Shown one piece after another: positions 32,301 to 46,999 of a stretch of DNA of 64,000 nucleotides. The stretch comes from Actinernus sp. WN-2022 (Eukaryota; Cnidaria; Anthozoa; Actiniaria; Actinernidae). The stretch is from assembly GCA_030867875.1 (NCBI GenBank), contig JAOWCC010000439.1, forward strand, positions 38,181-102,180, given 5' to 3'. The notes beneath the pieces were generated by a model that saw only the letters and a list, made by a program, of their open reading frames with translations, was not told where the DNA came from and did no database searches. Both the position numbers and the translations under genes were made by a program. Numbering within the stretch: position 1 is the stretch's first letter; each line of letters opens with the position of its first letter.

Positions 32301-33739
32301 ATAGTGCATCGAAATCCATTAAAAGCTCGAGAAATGGCGCCACATTGACATTTAGGTAACATAAGTAAGTTAATGTGTACCTGTTGTCTTTAAAAGCCAG
32401 AAAGTCACTCTTCAACTTTTCCCCCCCGATTTTTGATAGACCTAGCGGAAAATGCTCATTGTCACTAAGCAAATCGTCACGCCAAACTTCAGGCAAATCG
32501 GTTGTTCACGAAAAAGTTCGAAATTCTACACCCCTCCACTCAAAACACCCTCCCCCCCCCCTCCCCCCATAAAATACCTAGAGATCAGGAACTCGTCTTT
32601 TTGCCGTTTTCTTGAAAGGGCAAATGACAGCTAAATATTTTTCTGGCCTTTCTAGCCTATAATTTACTTCTGTTGTGTTAGATCTATCCCATAATTTCTT
32701 TATTGGAGAGCTAGAGGTTGGGTTTGGTTAGAAAAAGTACTCAATATACAGGAAACTTCCATAGATTAATCTTAATCTACAGGAAGAGAACGTTGTATTG
32801 CCGTATAGTGCATTGAAATCCATTAAAAGCTCGAAAAATGGCGCCACATTGACATTTAGGTAACATAAGTAAGTTAATGTGTACCTGTTGTCTTTAAAAG
32901 CCAGAAAGTCACTTTTCAACTTTTTTTCCCGGATTTTTGTCAGACCTAGCGGAAAATGCTCATTGACACTAAGCAAATCGTCACGTCCCCCCATAAAATA
33001 CCTAGAGATCAGGAACTCGTCTTTTTGCCGTTTTCTTGAAAGGGCAAATGACAGCTAAAGATTTTTCTGGCCTTTCTAGCCTATAATTTACTTGTGTTGT
33101 GTTAGATCTATCCCATAATTTCTTTATTGGAGAGCTAGAGGTTTGGGTTTGGTTAGAAAAAGGCCATTTTCTGGTATTTGTACTCAATATACAGGAAACT
33201 TCCATCGATTAATCTTAATCTACAGGAAGAGAACGTTGTATTGCCGTATAGTGCATCGAAATCCATTAAAAGCTCGAGAAATGGCGCCACATTGACATTT
33301 AGGTAACATAAGTAAGTTAATGTGTACCTGTTGTCTTTAAAAGCCAGAAAGTCACTTTTCAACTTTTTCCCCCCGATTTTTGATAGACCTAGCGGAAAAT
33401 GCTCATTGTCACTAAGCAAATCGTCACGCCAAACTTCAGGCAAATCGGTTGTTCACGAAAAAGTTCGAAATTCTACACCCCTCCACTCAAAACACCCTCC
33501 CCCCATAAAATACCTAGAGATCAGAAACTCGTCTTTTTGCCCTTTTCTTGAAAGGGCAACTGACAGCTAAAGATTTTCCTGGCCTTTCTAGCCTATAATT
33601 GAATTGTGTTGTCTTAGATCTATCCCATAATTTCTTTATTGGAGAGCTAGAGGTTTGGGTTTGGTTAGAAAAAGGCCATTTTCTGGTATTTGTACTCAAT
33701 ATACAGGAAACTTCCATCGATTAATCTTAATCTACAGGA

Positions 33740-33760
33740 AGAGAACGTTGTATTGCCGTA
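33740..33760. other. Paralogous empty insertion site
   Basis: Reads GGAGAGAACGTT-type satellite without interruption. The 590 bp before it match 8127-8723 at a constant offset of 25,026, including rare variants CAGAAACTCG and CCTATAATTGAATTG. The sequence after it matches 28570 onward at offset 5,181, including CAGGGAAATCGG and the CCTTCCCCCC tract. It therefore shows the pre-insertion state of the element's target monomer pair. Confidence 0.85.
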
Positions 33761-36700
33761 TAGTGCATCGAAATCCATTAAAAGCTCGAGAAATGGCGCC
33801 ACATTGACATTTAGGTAACATAAGTAAGTTAATGTGTACCTGTTGTCTTTAAAAGCCAGAAAGTCACTTTTCAACTTTTTCCCCCCGATTTTTGATAGAC
33901 CTAGCGGAAAATGCTCATTGTCACTAAGCAAATCGTCACGCCAAACTTCAGGGAAATCGGTTGTTCACGAAAAAGTTCGAAATTCTACACCCCTCCACTC
34001 AAAACACCCTCCCCCCCCCCCCCCTTCCCCCCATAAAATACCTAGAGATCAGGAACTCGCCTTTTTGCCGTTTTCTTGAAAGGGCAAATGACAGCTAAAG
34101 ATTTTTCTGGCCTTTCTAGCCTATAATTTACTTGTGTTGTGTTAGATCTATCCCATAATTTCTTTATTGGAGAGCTAGAGGTTTGGGTTTGGTTAGAAAA
34201 AGGCCATTTTCTGGTATTTGTACTCAATATACAGGAAACTTCCATCGATTAATCTTAATCTACAGGAAGAGAACGTTGTATTGCCGTATAGTGCATCGAA
34301 ATTCATTAAAAGCTCGAGAAATGGCGCCACATTGACATTTAGGTAACATAAGTAAGTTAATGTGTACCTGTTGTCTTTAAAAGCCAGAAAGTCACTTTTC
34401 AACATTTTTTTCCCCGATTTTTGTCAGACCTAGCGGAAAATGCTCATTGTCACTAAGCAAATCGTCACGCCAAACTTCAGGCAAATCGGTTGTTCACGAA
34501 AAAGTTCGAAATTCTACACCCCTCCACTCAAAACACCCTCCCCCCCCCCCCCCTACCCCCATAAAATACCTAGAGATCAGGAACTCGTCTTTTTGCCGTT
34601 TACTTGAAAGGGCAAATGACAGCTAAAGATTTTTCTGGCCTTTCTAGCCTATAATTTACTTGTGTTGTGTTAGATCTATCCCATAATTTCTTTATTGGAG
34701 AGCTAGAGGTTTGGGTTTGGTTAGAAAAAGGCCATTTTCTGGTATTTGTACTCAATATACAGGAAACTTCCATAGATTAATCTTAATCTACAGGAAGAGA
34801 ACGTTGTATTGCCGTATAGTGCATCGAAATCCATTAAAAGCTCGAGAAATGGCGCCACATTGACATTTAGGTAACATAAGTAAGTTAATGTGTACCTGTT
34901 GTCTTTAAAAGCCAGAAAGTCACTTTTCAACTTTTTTTCCCGGATTTTTGATAGACCTAACGGAAAATGCTCATTGTCACTAAGCAAATCGTCACGCCAA
35001 ACTTCAGACAAATCGGTTGTTCACGAAAAAGTTCGAAATTCTACACCCCTCCCCCCCCCCCCCCTACCCCCATAAAATACCTAGAGATCAGGAACTCGCC
35101 TTTTTGCCGTTTTCTTGAAAGGGCAAATGACAGCTAAAGATTTTTCTGGCCTTTCTAGCCTATAATTTACTTGTGTTGTGTTAGATCTATCCCATAATTT
35201 CTTTATTGGAGAGCTAGAGGTTGGGTTTGGTTAGAAAAAGGCCATTTTCTGGTATTTGTACTCAATATACAGCAAACTTCCATCGATTAATCTTAATCTA
35301 CAGGAAGAGAACGTTGTATTGCCGTATAGTGCATCGAAATCCATTAAAAGCTCGAGAAATGGCGCCACATTGACATTTAGGTAACATAAGTAAGTTAATG
35401 TGTACCTGTTGTCTTTAAAAGCCAGAAAGTCACTTTTCAACTTTTTTTCCCGGATTTTTGTCAGACCTAGCGGAAAATGCTCATTGACACTAAGCAAATC
35501 GTCACGCCAAACTTCAGGCAAATCGGTTGTTCACGAAAAAGTTCGAAATTCTACACCCCTCCACTCAAAACACCCTCCCCCCATAAAATACCTAGAGATC
35601 AGGAACTCGTCTTTTTGCCGTTTTCTTGAAAGGGCAAATGACAGCTAAAGATTTTTCTGGCCTTTCTAGCCTATAATTTACTTGTGTTGTGTTAGATCTA
35701 TCCCATAATTTCTTTATTGGAGAGCTAGAGGTTTGGGTTTGGTTAGAAAAAGGCCATTTTCTGGTATTTGTACTCAATATACAGGAAACTTCCATCGATT
35801 AATCTTAATCTACAGGAAGAGAACGTTGTATTGCCGTATAGTGCATCGAAATTCATTAAAAGCTCGAGAAATGGCGCCACATTGACATTTAGGTAACATA
35901 AGTAAGTTAATGTGTACCTGTTGTCTTTAAAAGCCAGAAAGTCACTTTTCAACATTTTTTTCCCCGATTTTTGTCAGACCTAGCGGAAAATGCTCATTGT
36001 CACTAAGTAAATCGTCACGCCAAACTTCAGGCAAATCGGTTGTTCACGAAAAAGTTCGAAATTCTACACCCCTCCACTCAAAACACCCTCCCCCCCCCCC
36101 CCCTACCCCCATAAAATACCTAGAGATCAGGAACTCGCCTTTTTGCCGTTTTCTTGAAAGGGCAAATGACAGCTAAAGATTTTTCTGGCCTTTCTAGCCT
36201 ATAATTTACTTGTGTTGTGTTAGATCTATCCCATAATTTCTTTATTGGAGAGCTAGAGGTTTGGGTTTGGTTAGAAAAAGGCCATTTTCTGGTATTTGTA
36301 CTCAATATACAGGAAACTTCCATCGATTAATCTTAATCTACAGGAAGAGAACGTTGTATTGCCGTATAGTGCATCGAAATTCATTAAAAGCTCGAGAAAT
36401 GGCGCCACATTGACATTTAGGTAACATAAGTAAGTTAATGTGTACCTGTTGTCTTTAAAAGCCAGAAAGTCACTTTTCAACATTTTTTTCCCCGATTTTT
36501 GTCAGACCTAGCGGAAAATGCTCATTGTCACTAAGCAAATCGTCACGCCAAACTTCAGGCAAATCGGTTGTTCACGAAAAAGTTCGAAATTCTACACCCC
36601 TCCACTCAAAACACCCTCCCCCCCCCCCTACCCCCATAAAATACCTAGAGATCAGGAACTCGTCTTTTTGCCGTTTACTTGAAAGGGCAAATGACAGCTA

Positions 36701-39700
36701 AAGATTTTTCTGGCCTTTCTAGCCTATAATTTACTTGTGTTGTGTTAGATCTATCCCATAATTTCTTTATTGGAGAGCTAGAGGTTTGGGTTTGGTTAGA
36801 AAAAGGCCATTTTCTGGTATTTGTACTCAATATACAGCAAACTTCCATCGATTAATCTTAATCTACAGGAAGAGAACGTTGTATTGCCGTATAGTGCATC
36901 GAAATCCATTAAAAGCTCGAGAAATGGCGCCACATTGACATTTAGGTAACATAAGTAAGTTAATGTGTACCTGTTGTCTTTAAAAGCCAGAAAGTCACTC
37001 TTCAACTTTTCCCCCCCGATTTTTGATAGACCTAGCGGAAAATGCTCATTGTCACTAAGCAAATCGTCACGCCAAACTTCAGGCAAATCGGTTGTTCACG
37101 AAAAAGTTCGAAATTCTACACCCCTCCACTCAAAACACCCTCCCCCCCCCCCTCCCCCCATAAAATACCTAGAGATCAGGAACTCGTCTTTTTGCCGTTT
37201 TCTTGAAAGGGCAAATGACAGTTAAAGATTTTTCTGGCCTTTCTAGCCTATAATTTACTTGTGTTGTGTTAGATCTATCCCATAATTTCTTTATTGGAGA
37301 GCTAGAGGTTTGGGTTTGGTTAGAAAAAGGCCATTTTCTGGTATTTGTACTCAATATACAGGAAACTTCCATAGATTAATCTTAATCTACAGGAAGAGAA
37401 CGTTGTATTGCCGTATAGTGCATTGAAATCCATTAAAAGCTCGAAAAATGGCGCCACATTGACATTTAGGTAACATAAGTAAGTTAATGTGTACCTGTTG
37501 TCTTTAAAAGCCAGAAAGTCACTTTTCAACTTTTTTTCCCGGATTTTTGATAGACCTAACGGAAAATGCTCATTGTCACTAAGCAAATCGTCACGCCAAA
37601 CTTCAGACAAATCGGTTGTTCACGAAAAAGTTCGAAATTCTACACCCCTCCACTCAAAACACCCTCCCCCCATAAAATACCTAGAGATCAGGAACTCGTC
37701 TTTTTGCCGTTTTCTTGAAAGGGCAAATGACAGCTAAAGATTTTTCTGGCCTTTCTAGCCTATAATTTACTTGTGTTGTGTTAGATCTATCCCATAATTT
37801 CTTTATTGGAGAGCTAGAGGTTGGGTTTGGTTAGAAAAAGGCCATTTTCTGGTATTTGTACTCAATATACAGCAAACTTCCATCGATTAATCTTAATCTA
37901 CAGGAAGAGAACGTTGTATTGCCGTATAGTGCATCGAAATCCATTAAAAGCTCGAGAAATGGCGCCACATTGACATTTAGGTAACATAAGTAAGTTAATG
38001 TGTACCTGTTGTCTTTAAAAGCCAGAAAGTCACTTTTCAACTTTTTTTCCCGGATTTTTGTAAGACCTAGCGGAAAATGCTCATTGACACTAAGCAAATC
38101 GTCACGCCAAACTTCAGGCAAATCGGTTGTTCACGAAAAATTTCGAAATTCTACACCCCTCCACTCAAAACACCCTCCCCCCATAAAATACCTAGAGATC
38201 AGGAACTCGTCTTTTTGCCGTTTTCTTGAAAGGGCAAATGACAGCTAAAGATTTTTCTGGCCTTTCTAGCCTATAATTTACTTGTGTTGTGTTAGATCTA
38301 TCCCATAATTTCTTTATTGGAGAGCTAGAGGTTTGGGTTTGGTTAGAAAAAGGCCATTTTCTGGTATTTGTACTCAATATACAGGAAACTTCCATCGATT
38401 AATCTTAATCTACAGGAAGAGAACGTTGTATTGCCGTATAGTGCATCGAAATCCATTAAAAGCTCGAGAAATGGCGCCACATTGACATTTAGGTAACATA
38501 AGTAAGTTAATGTGTACCTGTTGTCTTTAAAAGCCAGAAAGTCACTTTTCAACTTTTTCCCCCGATTTTTGATAGACCTAGCGGAAAATGCTCATTGTCT
38601 CTAAGCAAATCGTCACGCCAAACCTCAGGCAAATCGGTTGTTCGCGATTTTTTTCGAAATGCTCCACCCCACCACTCACAAACCCCTCCCCCCCCCCCTC
38701 CCCCCATAAAATACCTAGACATCAGGAACTCGTCTTTTGGCCCTTTTCTTGAAAGGGCAAATGACAGCTAAAGATTTTTCTGGCCTTTCTAGCCTATAAT
38801 TTACTTGTGTTGTGTTAGATCTTTCCCATAATTTCTTTATTGGAGAGCTAGAGGTTTGGGTTTGGTTAGAAAAAGGCCATTTTCTGGTATTTGTACTCAA
38901 TATACAGCAAACTTCCATCGATTAATCTTAATCTACAGGAAGAGAACGTTGTATTGCCGTATAGTGCATCGAAATCCATTAAAAGCTCGAGAAATGGCGC
39001 CACATTGACATTTAGGTAACATAAGTAAGTTAATGTGTACCTGTTGTCTTTAAAAGCCAGAAAGTCACTTTTCAACTTTTTCCCCCCGATTTTTGATAGA
39101 CCTAGCGGAAAATGCTCATTGTCACTAAGCAAATCGTCACGCCAAACTTCAGGCAAATCGGTTGTTCACGAAAAAGTTCGAAATTCTACACCCCTCCACT
39201 CAAAACACCCTCCCCCCCCCCTCCCCCCATAAAATACCTAGAGATCAGGAACTCGTCTTTTTGCCGTTTTCTTGAAAGGGCAAATGACAGCTAAAGATTT
39301 TTCTGGCCTTTCTAGCCTATAATTTACTTGTGTTGTGTTAGATCTATCCCATAATTTCTTTATTGGAGAGCTAGAGGTTTGGGTTTGGTTAGAAAAAGGC
39401 CATTTTCTGGTATTTGTACTCAATATACAGCAAATTTCCATCGATTAATCTTAATCTACAGGAAGAGAACGTTGTATTGCCGTATAGTGCATCGAAATCC
39501 ATTAAAAGCTCGAGAAATGGCGCCACATTGACATTTAGGTAACATAAGTAAGTTAATGTGTACCTGTTGTCTTTAAAAGCCAGAAAGTCACTTTTCAACT
39601 TTTTCCCCCCGATTTTTGTCAGACCTAGCGGAAAATGCTCATTGTCACTAAGCAAATCGTCACGCCAAACCTCAGGGAAATCGGTTGTTCACGATTTTTT

Positions 39701-42700
39701 TCGAAATGCTCCACCCCACCACTCACAAAGCCCCCTCCCCCCATAAAATACCTAGAGATCAGAAACTCGTCTTTTTGCCCTTTTCCTGAAAGGGCAACTG
39801 ACAGCTAAAGATTTTCCTGGCCTTTCTAGCCTATAATTTACTTGTGTTGTGTTAGATCTATCCCATAATTTCTTTATTGGAGAGCTAGAGGTTTGGGTTT
39901 GGTTAGAAAAAGGCCATTTTCTGGTATTTGTACTCAATATACAGGAAACTTCCATCGATTAATCTTAATCTACAGGAAGAGAACGTTGTATTGCCGTATA
40001 GTGCATCGAAATCCATTAAAAGCTCGAGAAATGGCGCCACATTGACATTTAGGTAACATAAGTAAGTTAATGTGTACCTGTTGTCTTTAAAAGCCAGAAA
40101 GTCACTTTTCAACTTTTTCCCCCCGATTTTTGATAGACCTAGCGGAAAATGCTCATTGTCACTAAGCAAATCGTCACGCCAAACTTCAGGCAAATCGGTT
40201 GTTCACGAAAAAGTTCGAAATTCTACACCCCTCCACTCAAAACACCCTCCCCCCATAAAATACCTAGAGATCAGGAACTCGTCTTTTTGTCGTTTTCTTG
40301 AAAGGGCAAATGACAGCTAAAGATTTTTCTGGCCTTTCTAGCCTATAATTTACTTGTGTTGTGTTAGATCTATCCCATAATTTCTTTATTGGAGAGCTAG
40401 AGGTTTGGGTTTGGTTAGAAAAAGGCCATTTTCTGGTATTTGTACTCAATATACAGGAAACTTCCATCGATTAATCTTAATCTACAGGAAGAGAACGTTG
40501 TATTGCCGTATAGTGCATCGAAATCCATTAAAAGCTCGAGAAATGGCGCCACATTGACATTTAGGTAACATAAGTAAGTTAATGTGTACCTGTTGTCTTT
40601 AAAAGCCAGAAAGTCACTTTTCAACTTTTTTTCCCAGATTTTTGTCAGACCTAGCGGAAAATGCTCATTGTCACTAAGCAAATCGTCACGCCAAACCTCA
40701 GGGAAATCGGTTGTTCACGATTTTTTTCGAAATGCTCCACCCCACCACTCACAAAGCCCCCTCCCCCCATAAAATACCTAGAGATCAGGAACTCGTCTTT
40801 TTGCCGTTTACTTGAAAGGGCAAATGACAGCTAAAGATTTTTCTGGGCTTTCTAGCCTATAATTTACTTGTGTTGTGTTAGATCTATCCCATAATTTCTT
40901 TATTGGAGAGCTAGAGGTTTGGGTTTGGTTAGAAAAAGGCCATTTTCTGGTATTTGTACTCAATATACAGCAAACTTCCATCGATTAATCTTAATCTACA
41001 GGAAGAGAACGTTGTATTGCCGTATAGTGCATCGAAATCCATTAAAAGCTCGAGAAATGGCGCCACATTGACATTTAGGTAACATAAGTAAGTTAATGTG
41101 TACCTGTTGTCTTTAAAAGCCAGAAAGTCACTTTTCAACTTTTTTTCCCAGATTTTTGTCAGACCTAGCGGAAAATGCTCATTGTCACTAAGCAAATCGT
41201 CACGCCAAACTTCAGGCAAATCGGTTGTTCACGAAAAAGTTCGAAATTCTACACCCCTCCACTCAAAACACCCTTCCCCCCCCCCTCCCCCCATAAAATA
41301 CCTAGAGATCAGGAACTCGTCTTTTTGCCGTTTTCTTGAAAGGGCAAATGACAGCTAAAGATTTTTCTGGCCTTTCTAGCCTATAATTTACTTGTGTTGT
41401 GTTAGATCTTTCCCATAATTTCTTTATTGGAGAGCTAGAGGTTTGGGTTTGGTTAGAAAAAGGCCATTTTCTGGTATTTGTACTCAATATACAGGAAACT
41501 TCCATCGATTAATCTTAATCTACAGGAAGAGAACGTTGTATTGCCGTATAGTGCATCGAAATTCATTAAAAGCTCGAGAAATGGCGCCACATTGACATTT
41601 AGGTAACATAAGTAAGTTAATGTGTACCTGTTGTCTTTAAAAGCCAGAAAGTCACTTTTCAACTTTTTTTCCCCGATTTTTGTCAGACCTAGCGGAAAAT
41701 GCTCATTGTCACTAAGCAAATCGTCACGCCAAACTTCAGGCAAATCGGTTGTTCACGAAAAAGTTCGAAATTCTACACCCCTCCACTCAAAACACCCTTC
41801 CCCCCCCCCTCCCCCCATAAAATACCTAGAGATCAGGAACTCGTCTTTTTGCCGTTTTCTTGAAAGGGCAAATGACAGCTAAAGATTTTTCTGGCCTTTC
41901 TAGCCTATAATTTACTTGTGTTGTGTTAGATCTTTCCCATAATTTCTTTATTGGAGAGCTAGAGGTTTGGGTTTGGTTAGAAAAAGGCCATTTTCTGGTA
42001 TTTGTACTCAATATACAGGAAACTTCCATCGATTAATCTTAATCTACAGGAAGAGAACGTTGTATTGCCGTATAGTGCATCGAAATTCATTAAAAGCTCG
42101 AGAAATGGCGCCACATTGACATTTAGGTAACATAAGTAAGTTAATGTGTACCTGTTGTCTTTAAAAGCCAGAAAGTCACTTTTCAACTTTTTTTCCCCGA
42201 TTTTTGTCAGACCTAGCGGAAAATGCTCATTGTCACTAAGCAAATCGTCACGCCAAACTTCAGGCAAATCGGTTGTTCACGAAAAAGTTCGAAATTCTAC
42301 ACCCCTCCACTCAAAACACCCTCCCCCCCCCCCCTCCCCCCATAAAATACCTAGAGATCAGGAACTCGTCTTTTTGCCGTTTTCTTGAAAGGGCAAATGA
42401 CAGCTAAAGATTTTTCTGGCCTTTCTAGCCTATAATTTACTTGTGTTGTGTTAGATCTATCCCATAATTTCTTTATTGGAGAGCTAGAGGTTTGGGTTTG
42501 GTTAGAAAAAGGCCATTTTCTGGTATTTGTACTCAATATACAGGAAACTTCCATAGATTAATCTTAATCTACAGGAAGAGAACGTTGTATTGCCGTATAG
42601 TGCATTGAAATCCATTAAAAGCTCGAAAAATGGCGCCACATTGACATTTAGGTAACATAAGTAAGTTAATGTGTACCTGTTGTCTTTAAAAGCCAGAAAG

Positions 42701-43739
42701 TCACTTTTCAACTTTTTTTCCCGGATTTTTGATAGACCTAACGGAAAATGCTCATTGTCACTAAGCAAATCGTCACGCCAAACTTCAGACAAATCGGTTG
42801 TTCACGAAAAAGTTCGAAATTCTACACCCCTCCACTCAAAACACCCTCCCCCCATAAAATACCTAGAGATCAGGAACTCGTCTTTTTGCCGTTTTCTTGA
42901 AAGGGCAAATGACAGCTAAAGATTTTTCTGGCCTTTCTAGCCTATAATTTACTTGTGTTGTGTTAGATCTATCCCATAATTTCTTTATTGGAGAGCTAGA
43001 GGTTGGGTTTGGTTAGAAAAAGGCCATTTTCTGGTATTTGTACTCAATATACAGCAAACTTCCATCGATTAATCTTAATCTACAGGAAGAGAACGTTGTA
43101 TTGCCGTATAGTGCATCGAAATCCATTAAAAGCTCGAGAAATGGCGCCACATTGACATTTAGGTAACATAAGTAAGTTAATGTGTACCTGTTGTCTTTAA
43201 AAGCCAGAAAGTCACTTTTCAACTTTTTTTCCCGGATTTTTGTAAGACCTAGCGGAAAATGCTCATTGACACTAAGCAAATCGTCACGCCAAACTTCAGG
43301 CAAATCGGTTGTTCACGAAAAAGTTCGAAATTCTACACCCCTCCACTCAAAACACCCTCCCCCCATAAAATACCTAGAGATCAGGAACTCGTCTTTTTGC
43401 CGTTTTCTTGAAAGGGCAAATGACAGCTAAAGATTTTTCTGGCCTTTCTAGCCTATAATTTACTTGTGTTGTGTTAGATCTATCCCATAATTTCTTTATT
43501 GGAGAGCTAGAGGTTTGGGTTTGGTTAGAAAAAGGCCATTTTCTGGTATTTGTACTCAATATACAGGAAACTTCCATTGATTAATCTTAATCTACAGGAA
43601 GAGAACGTTGTATTGCCGTATAGTGCATCGAAATCCATTAAAAGCTCGAGAAATGGCGCCACATTGACATTTAGGTAACATAAGTAAGTTAATGTGTACC
43701 TGTTGTCTTTAAAAGCCAGAAAGTCACTTTTCAACTTTT

Positions 43740-44400
43740 TCCCCCGATTTTTGATAGACCTAGCGGAAAATGCTCATTGTCTCTAAGCAAATCGTCACGC
43801 CAAACCTCAGGCAAATCGGTTGTTCGCGATTTTTTTCGAAATGCTCCACCCCACCACTCACAAACCCCTCCCCCCCCCCTCCCCCCATAAAATACCTAGA
43901 CATCAGAAAGTCGTCTTTTTGCGTTTTTTTTGAAAGGGCAAATGACACCTAAAGATGTTTCTGGCCTTTCTAGCCTATAATTGACTTGTGTTGTGTTAGA
44001 TCTATCCCATAATTTCTTTATTGGAGTGCTAGAGGTTTGGATTAGGTTAGAAATAGGCCATTTTCTGGTATTTGTACTCAATATACAGGAAAATTTCATC
44101 GATTAATCTTAATCTACAGGAAGAGAACGTTGTATTGCCGTATAGTGCATCGAAATCCATTAAAATCTCGAGAAATGGCGCCACATTAACATTTAGGTAA
44201 CATAAGTAAATTAATGTCTACCTGTTGACTTTAAAAGCCAGAAAGTCACTTTTCAACTTTTTTTCCCCGATTTTTGTCAGACATAGCGCAAAATGCTCAT
44301 TGTCACTAAGCAAATCGTCACGCCAAACCTCAGGGAAATCGGTTGTTCACGATTTTTTTCGAAATGCTCCACCCCACCACTCACAAAGCCCCCTCCCCCC
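43740..44400. repeat. Diverged monomer subfamily within the array
   Basis: These monomers carry TTGACTTTAAAAG, GTAAATTAATG, ACATAGCGCAAAATG and GGATTAGGTTAG where most have TTGTCTTTAAAAG, GTAAGTTAATG, ACCTAGCGGAAAATG and GGTTTGG. The same subfamily recurs around 51.9-53.2, 54.4-54.7 and 60.2-61.5 kb but is absent from the left array. Confidence 0.8.
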
Positions 44401-46999
44401 ATAAAATACCTAGAGATCAGAAACTCGTCTTTTTGCCCTTTTCTTGAAAGGGCAACTGACAGCTAAAGATTTTCCTGGCCTTTCTAGCCTATAATTGAAT
44501 TGTGTTGTCTTAGATCTATCCCATAATTTCTTTATTGGAGTGCTAGAGGTTTGGATTAGGTTAGAAAAAGGCCATTTTCTGGTGTTTGTACTCAATATAC
44601 AGCAACATTTCATCGATTAATCTTAATCTACAGGAAGAGAACGTTGTATTGCCGTATAGTGCATCGAAATCCATTAAAAGCTCGAGAAATGGCGCCACAT
44701 TGACATTTAGGTAACATAAGTAAGTTAATGTGTACCTGTTGTCTTTAAAAGCCAGAAAGTCACTTTTCAACTTTTTTCCCCCGATTTTTGAGAGACCTAG
44801 CAGAAAATGCTCATTGTCACTAAGCAAATCGTCACGCCAAACTTCAGGCAAATCGGTTGTTCACGAAAAAGTTCGAAATTCTACACCCCTCCACTCAAAA
44901 CACCCTCCCCCCATAAAATACCTAGAGATCAGGAACTCGTCTTTTTGCCGTTTTCTTGAAAGGGCAAATGACAGCTAAAGATTTTTCTGGCCTTTCTAGC
45001 CTATAATTTACTTGTGTTGTGTTAGATCTATCCCATAATTTCTTTATTGGAGAGCTAGAGGTTTGGGTTTGGTTAGAAAAAGGCCATTTTCTGGTATTTG
45101 TACTCAATATACAGGAAACTTCCATCGATTAATCTTAATCTATAGGAAGAGAACGTTGTATTGCCGTATAGGGCCTCGAAATCCATTAAAAGCTCGAGAA
45201 ATGGCGCCACATTGACATTTAGGTAACATAAGTAAGTTAATGTGTACCTTTTGTCTTTAAAAGCCAGAAAGTCACTTTTCAACTTTTACCCCTCGATTTT
45301 TGTCAGACCTAGCGGAAAATGCTCATTGTCACTAAGCAAATCGTCACGCCAAACTTCAGGCAAATCGGTTGTTCACGAAAAAGTTCGAAATTCTACACCC
45401 CTCCACTCAAAACACCCTCACCCCCCCCCCCTCCCCCCATAAAATACCTAGAGATCAGGAACTCGTCTTTTGGCCCTTTTCTTGAAAGGGCAAATGACAG
45501 CTAAAGATTTTTCTGGCCTTTCTAGCCTATAATTTACTTGTGTTGTGTTAGATCTTTCCCATAATTTCTTTATTGGAGAGCTAGAGGTTTGGGTTTGGTT
45601 AGAAAAAGGCCATTTTCTGGTATTTGTACTCAATATACAGCAAACTTCCATCGATTAATCTTAATCTACAGGAAGAGAACGTTGTATTGCCGTATAGTGC
45701 ATCGAAATCCATTAAAAGCTCGAGAAATGGCGCCACATTGACATTTAGGTAACATAAGTAAGTTAATGTGTACCTGTTGTCTTTAAAAGCCAGAAAGTCA
45801 CTTTTCAACTTTTTCCCCCGATTTTTGATAGACCTAGCGGAAAATGCTCATTGTCACTAAGCAAATCGTCACGCCAAACTTCAGGCAAATCGGTTGTTCA
45901 CGAAAAAGTTCGAAATTCTACACCCCTCCACTCAAAACACCCTCCCCCCCCCCCCCTCCCCCCATAAAATACCTAGAGATCAGGAACTCGTCTTTTTGCC
46001 GTTTTCTTGAAAGGGCAAATGACAGCTAAAGATTTTTCTGGCCTTTCTAGCCTATAATTTACTTGTGTTGTGTTAGATCTATCCCATAATTTCTTTATTG
46101 GAGAGCTAGAGGTTTGGGTTTGGTTAGAAAAAGGCCATTTTCTGGTATTTGTACTCAATATACAGCAAATTTCCATCGATTAATCTTAATCTACAGGAAG
46201 AGAACGTTGTATTGCCGTATAGTGCATCGAAATCCATTAAAAGCTCGAGAAATGGCGCCACATTGACATTTAGGTAACATAAGTAAGTTAATGTGTACCT
46301 GTTGTCTTTAAAAGCCAGAAAGTCACTTTTCAACTTTTTCCCCCCGATTTTTGTCAGACCTAGCGGAAAATGCTCATTGTCACTAAGCAAATCGTCACGC
46401 CAAACCTCAGGGAAATCGGTTGTTCACGATTTTTTTCGAAATGCTCCACCCCACCACTCACAAAGCCCCCTCCCCCCATAAAATACCTAGAGATCAGAAA
46501 CTCGTCTTTTTGCCCTTTTCCTGAAAGGGCAACTGACAGCTAAAGATTTTCCTGGCCTTTCTAGCCTATAATTTACTTGTGTTGTGTTAGATCTATCCCA
46601 TAATTTCTTTATTGGAGAGCTAGAGGTTTGGGTTTGGTTAGAAAAAGGCCATTTTCTGGTATTTGTACTCAATATACAGGAAACTTCCATCCATTAATCT
46701 TAATCTACAGGAAGAGAACGTTGTATTGCCGTATAGGGCATCGAAATCCATTAAAAGCTCGAGAAATGGCGCCACATTGACATTTAGGTAACATAAGTAA
46801 GTTAATGTGTACCTTTTGTCTTTAAAAGCCAGAAAGTCACTTTTCAACTTTTTCCCCTCGATTTTTGTCAGACCTAGCGGAAAATGCTCATTGTCACTAA
46901 GCAAATCGTCACGACAAACTTCAGGCAAATCGGTTGTTCACGAAAAAGTTCGAAATTCTACACCCCTCCACTCAAAACACCCTCCCCCCCCCCCCCTCC

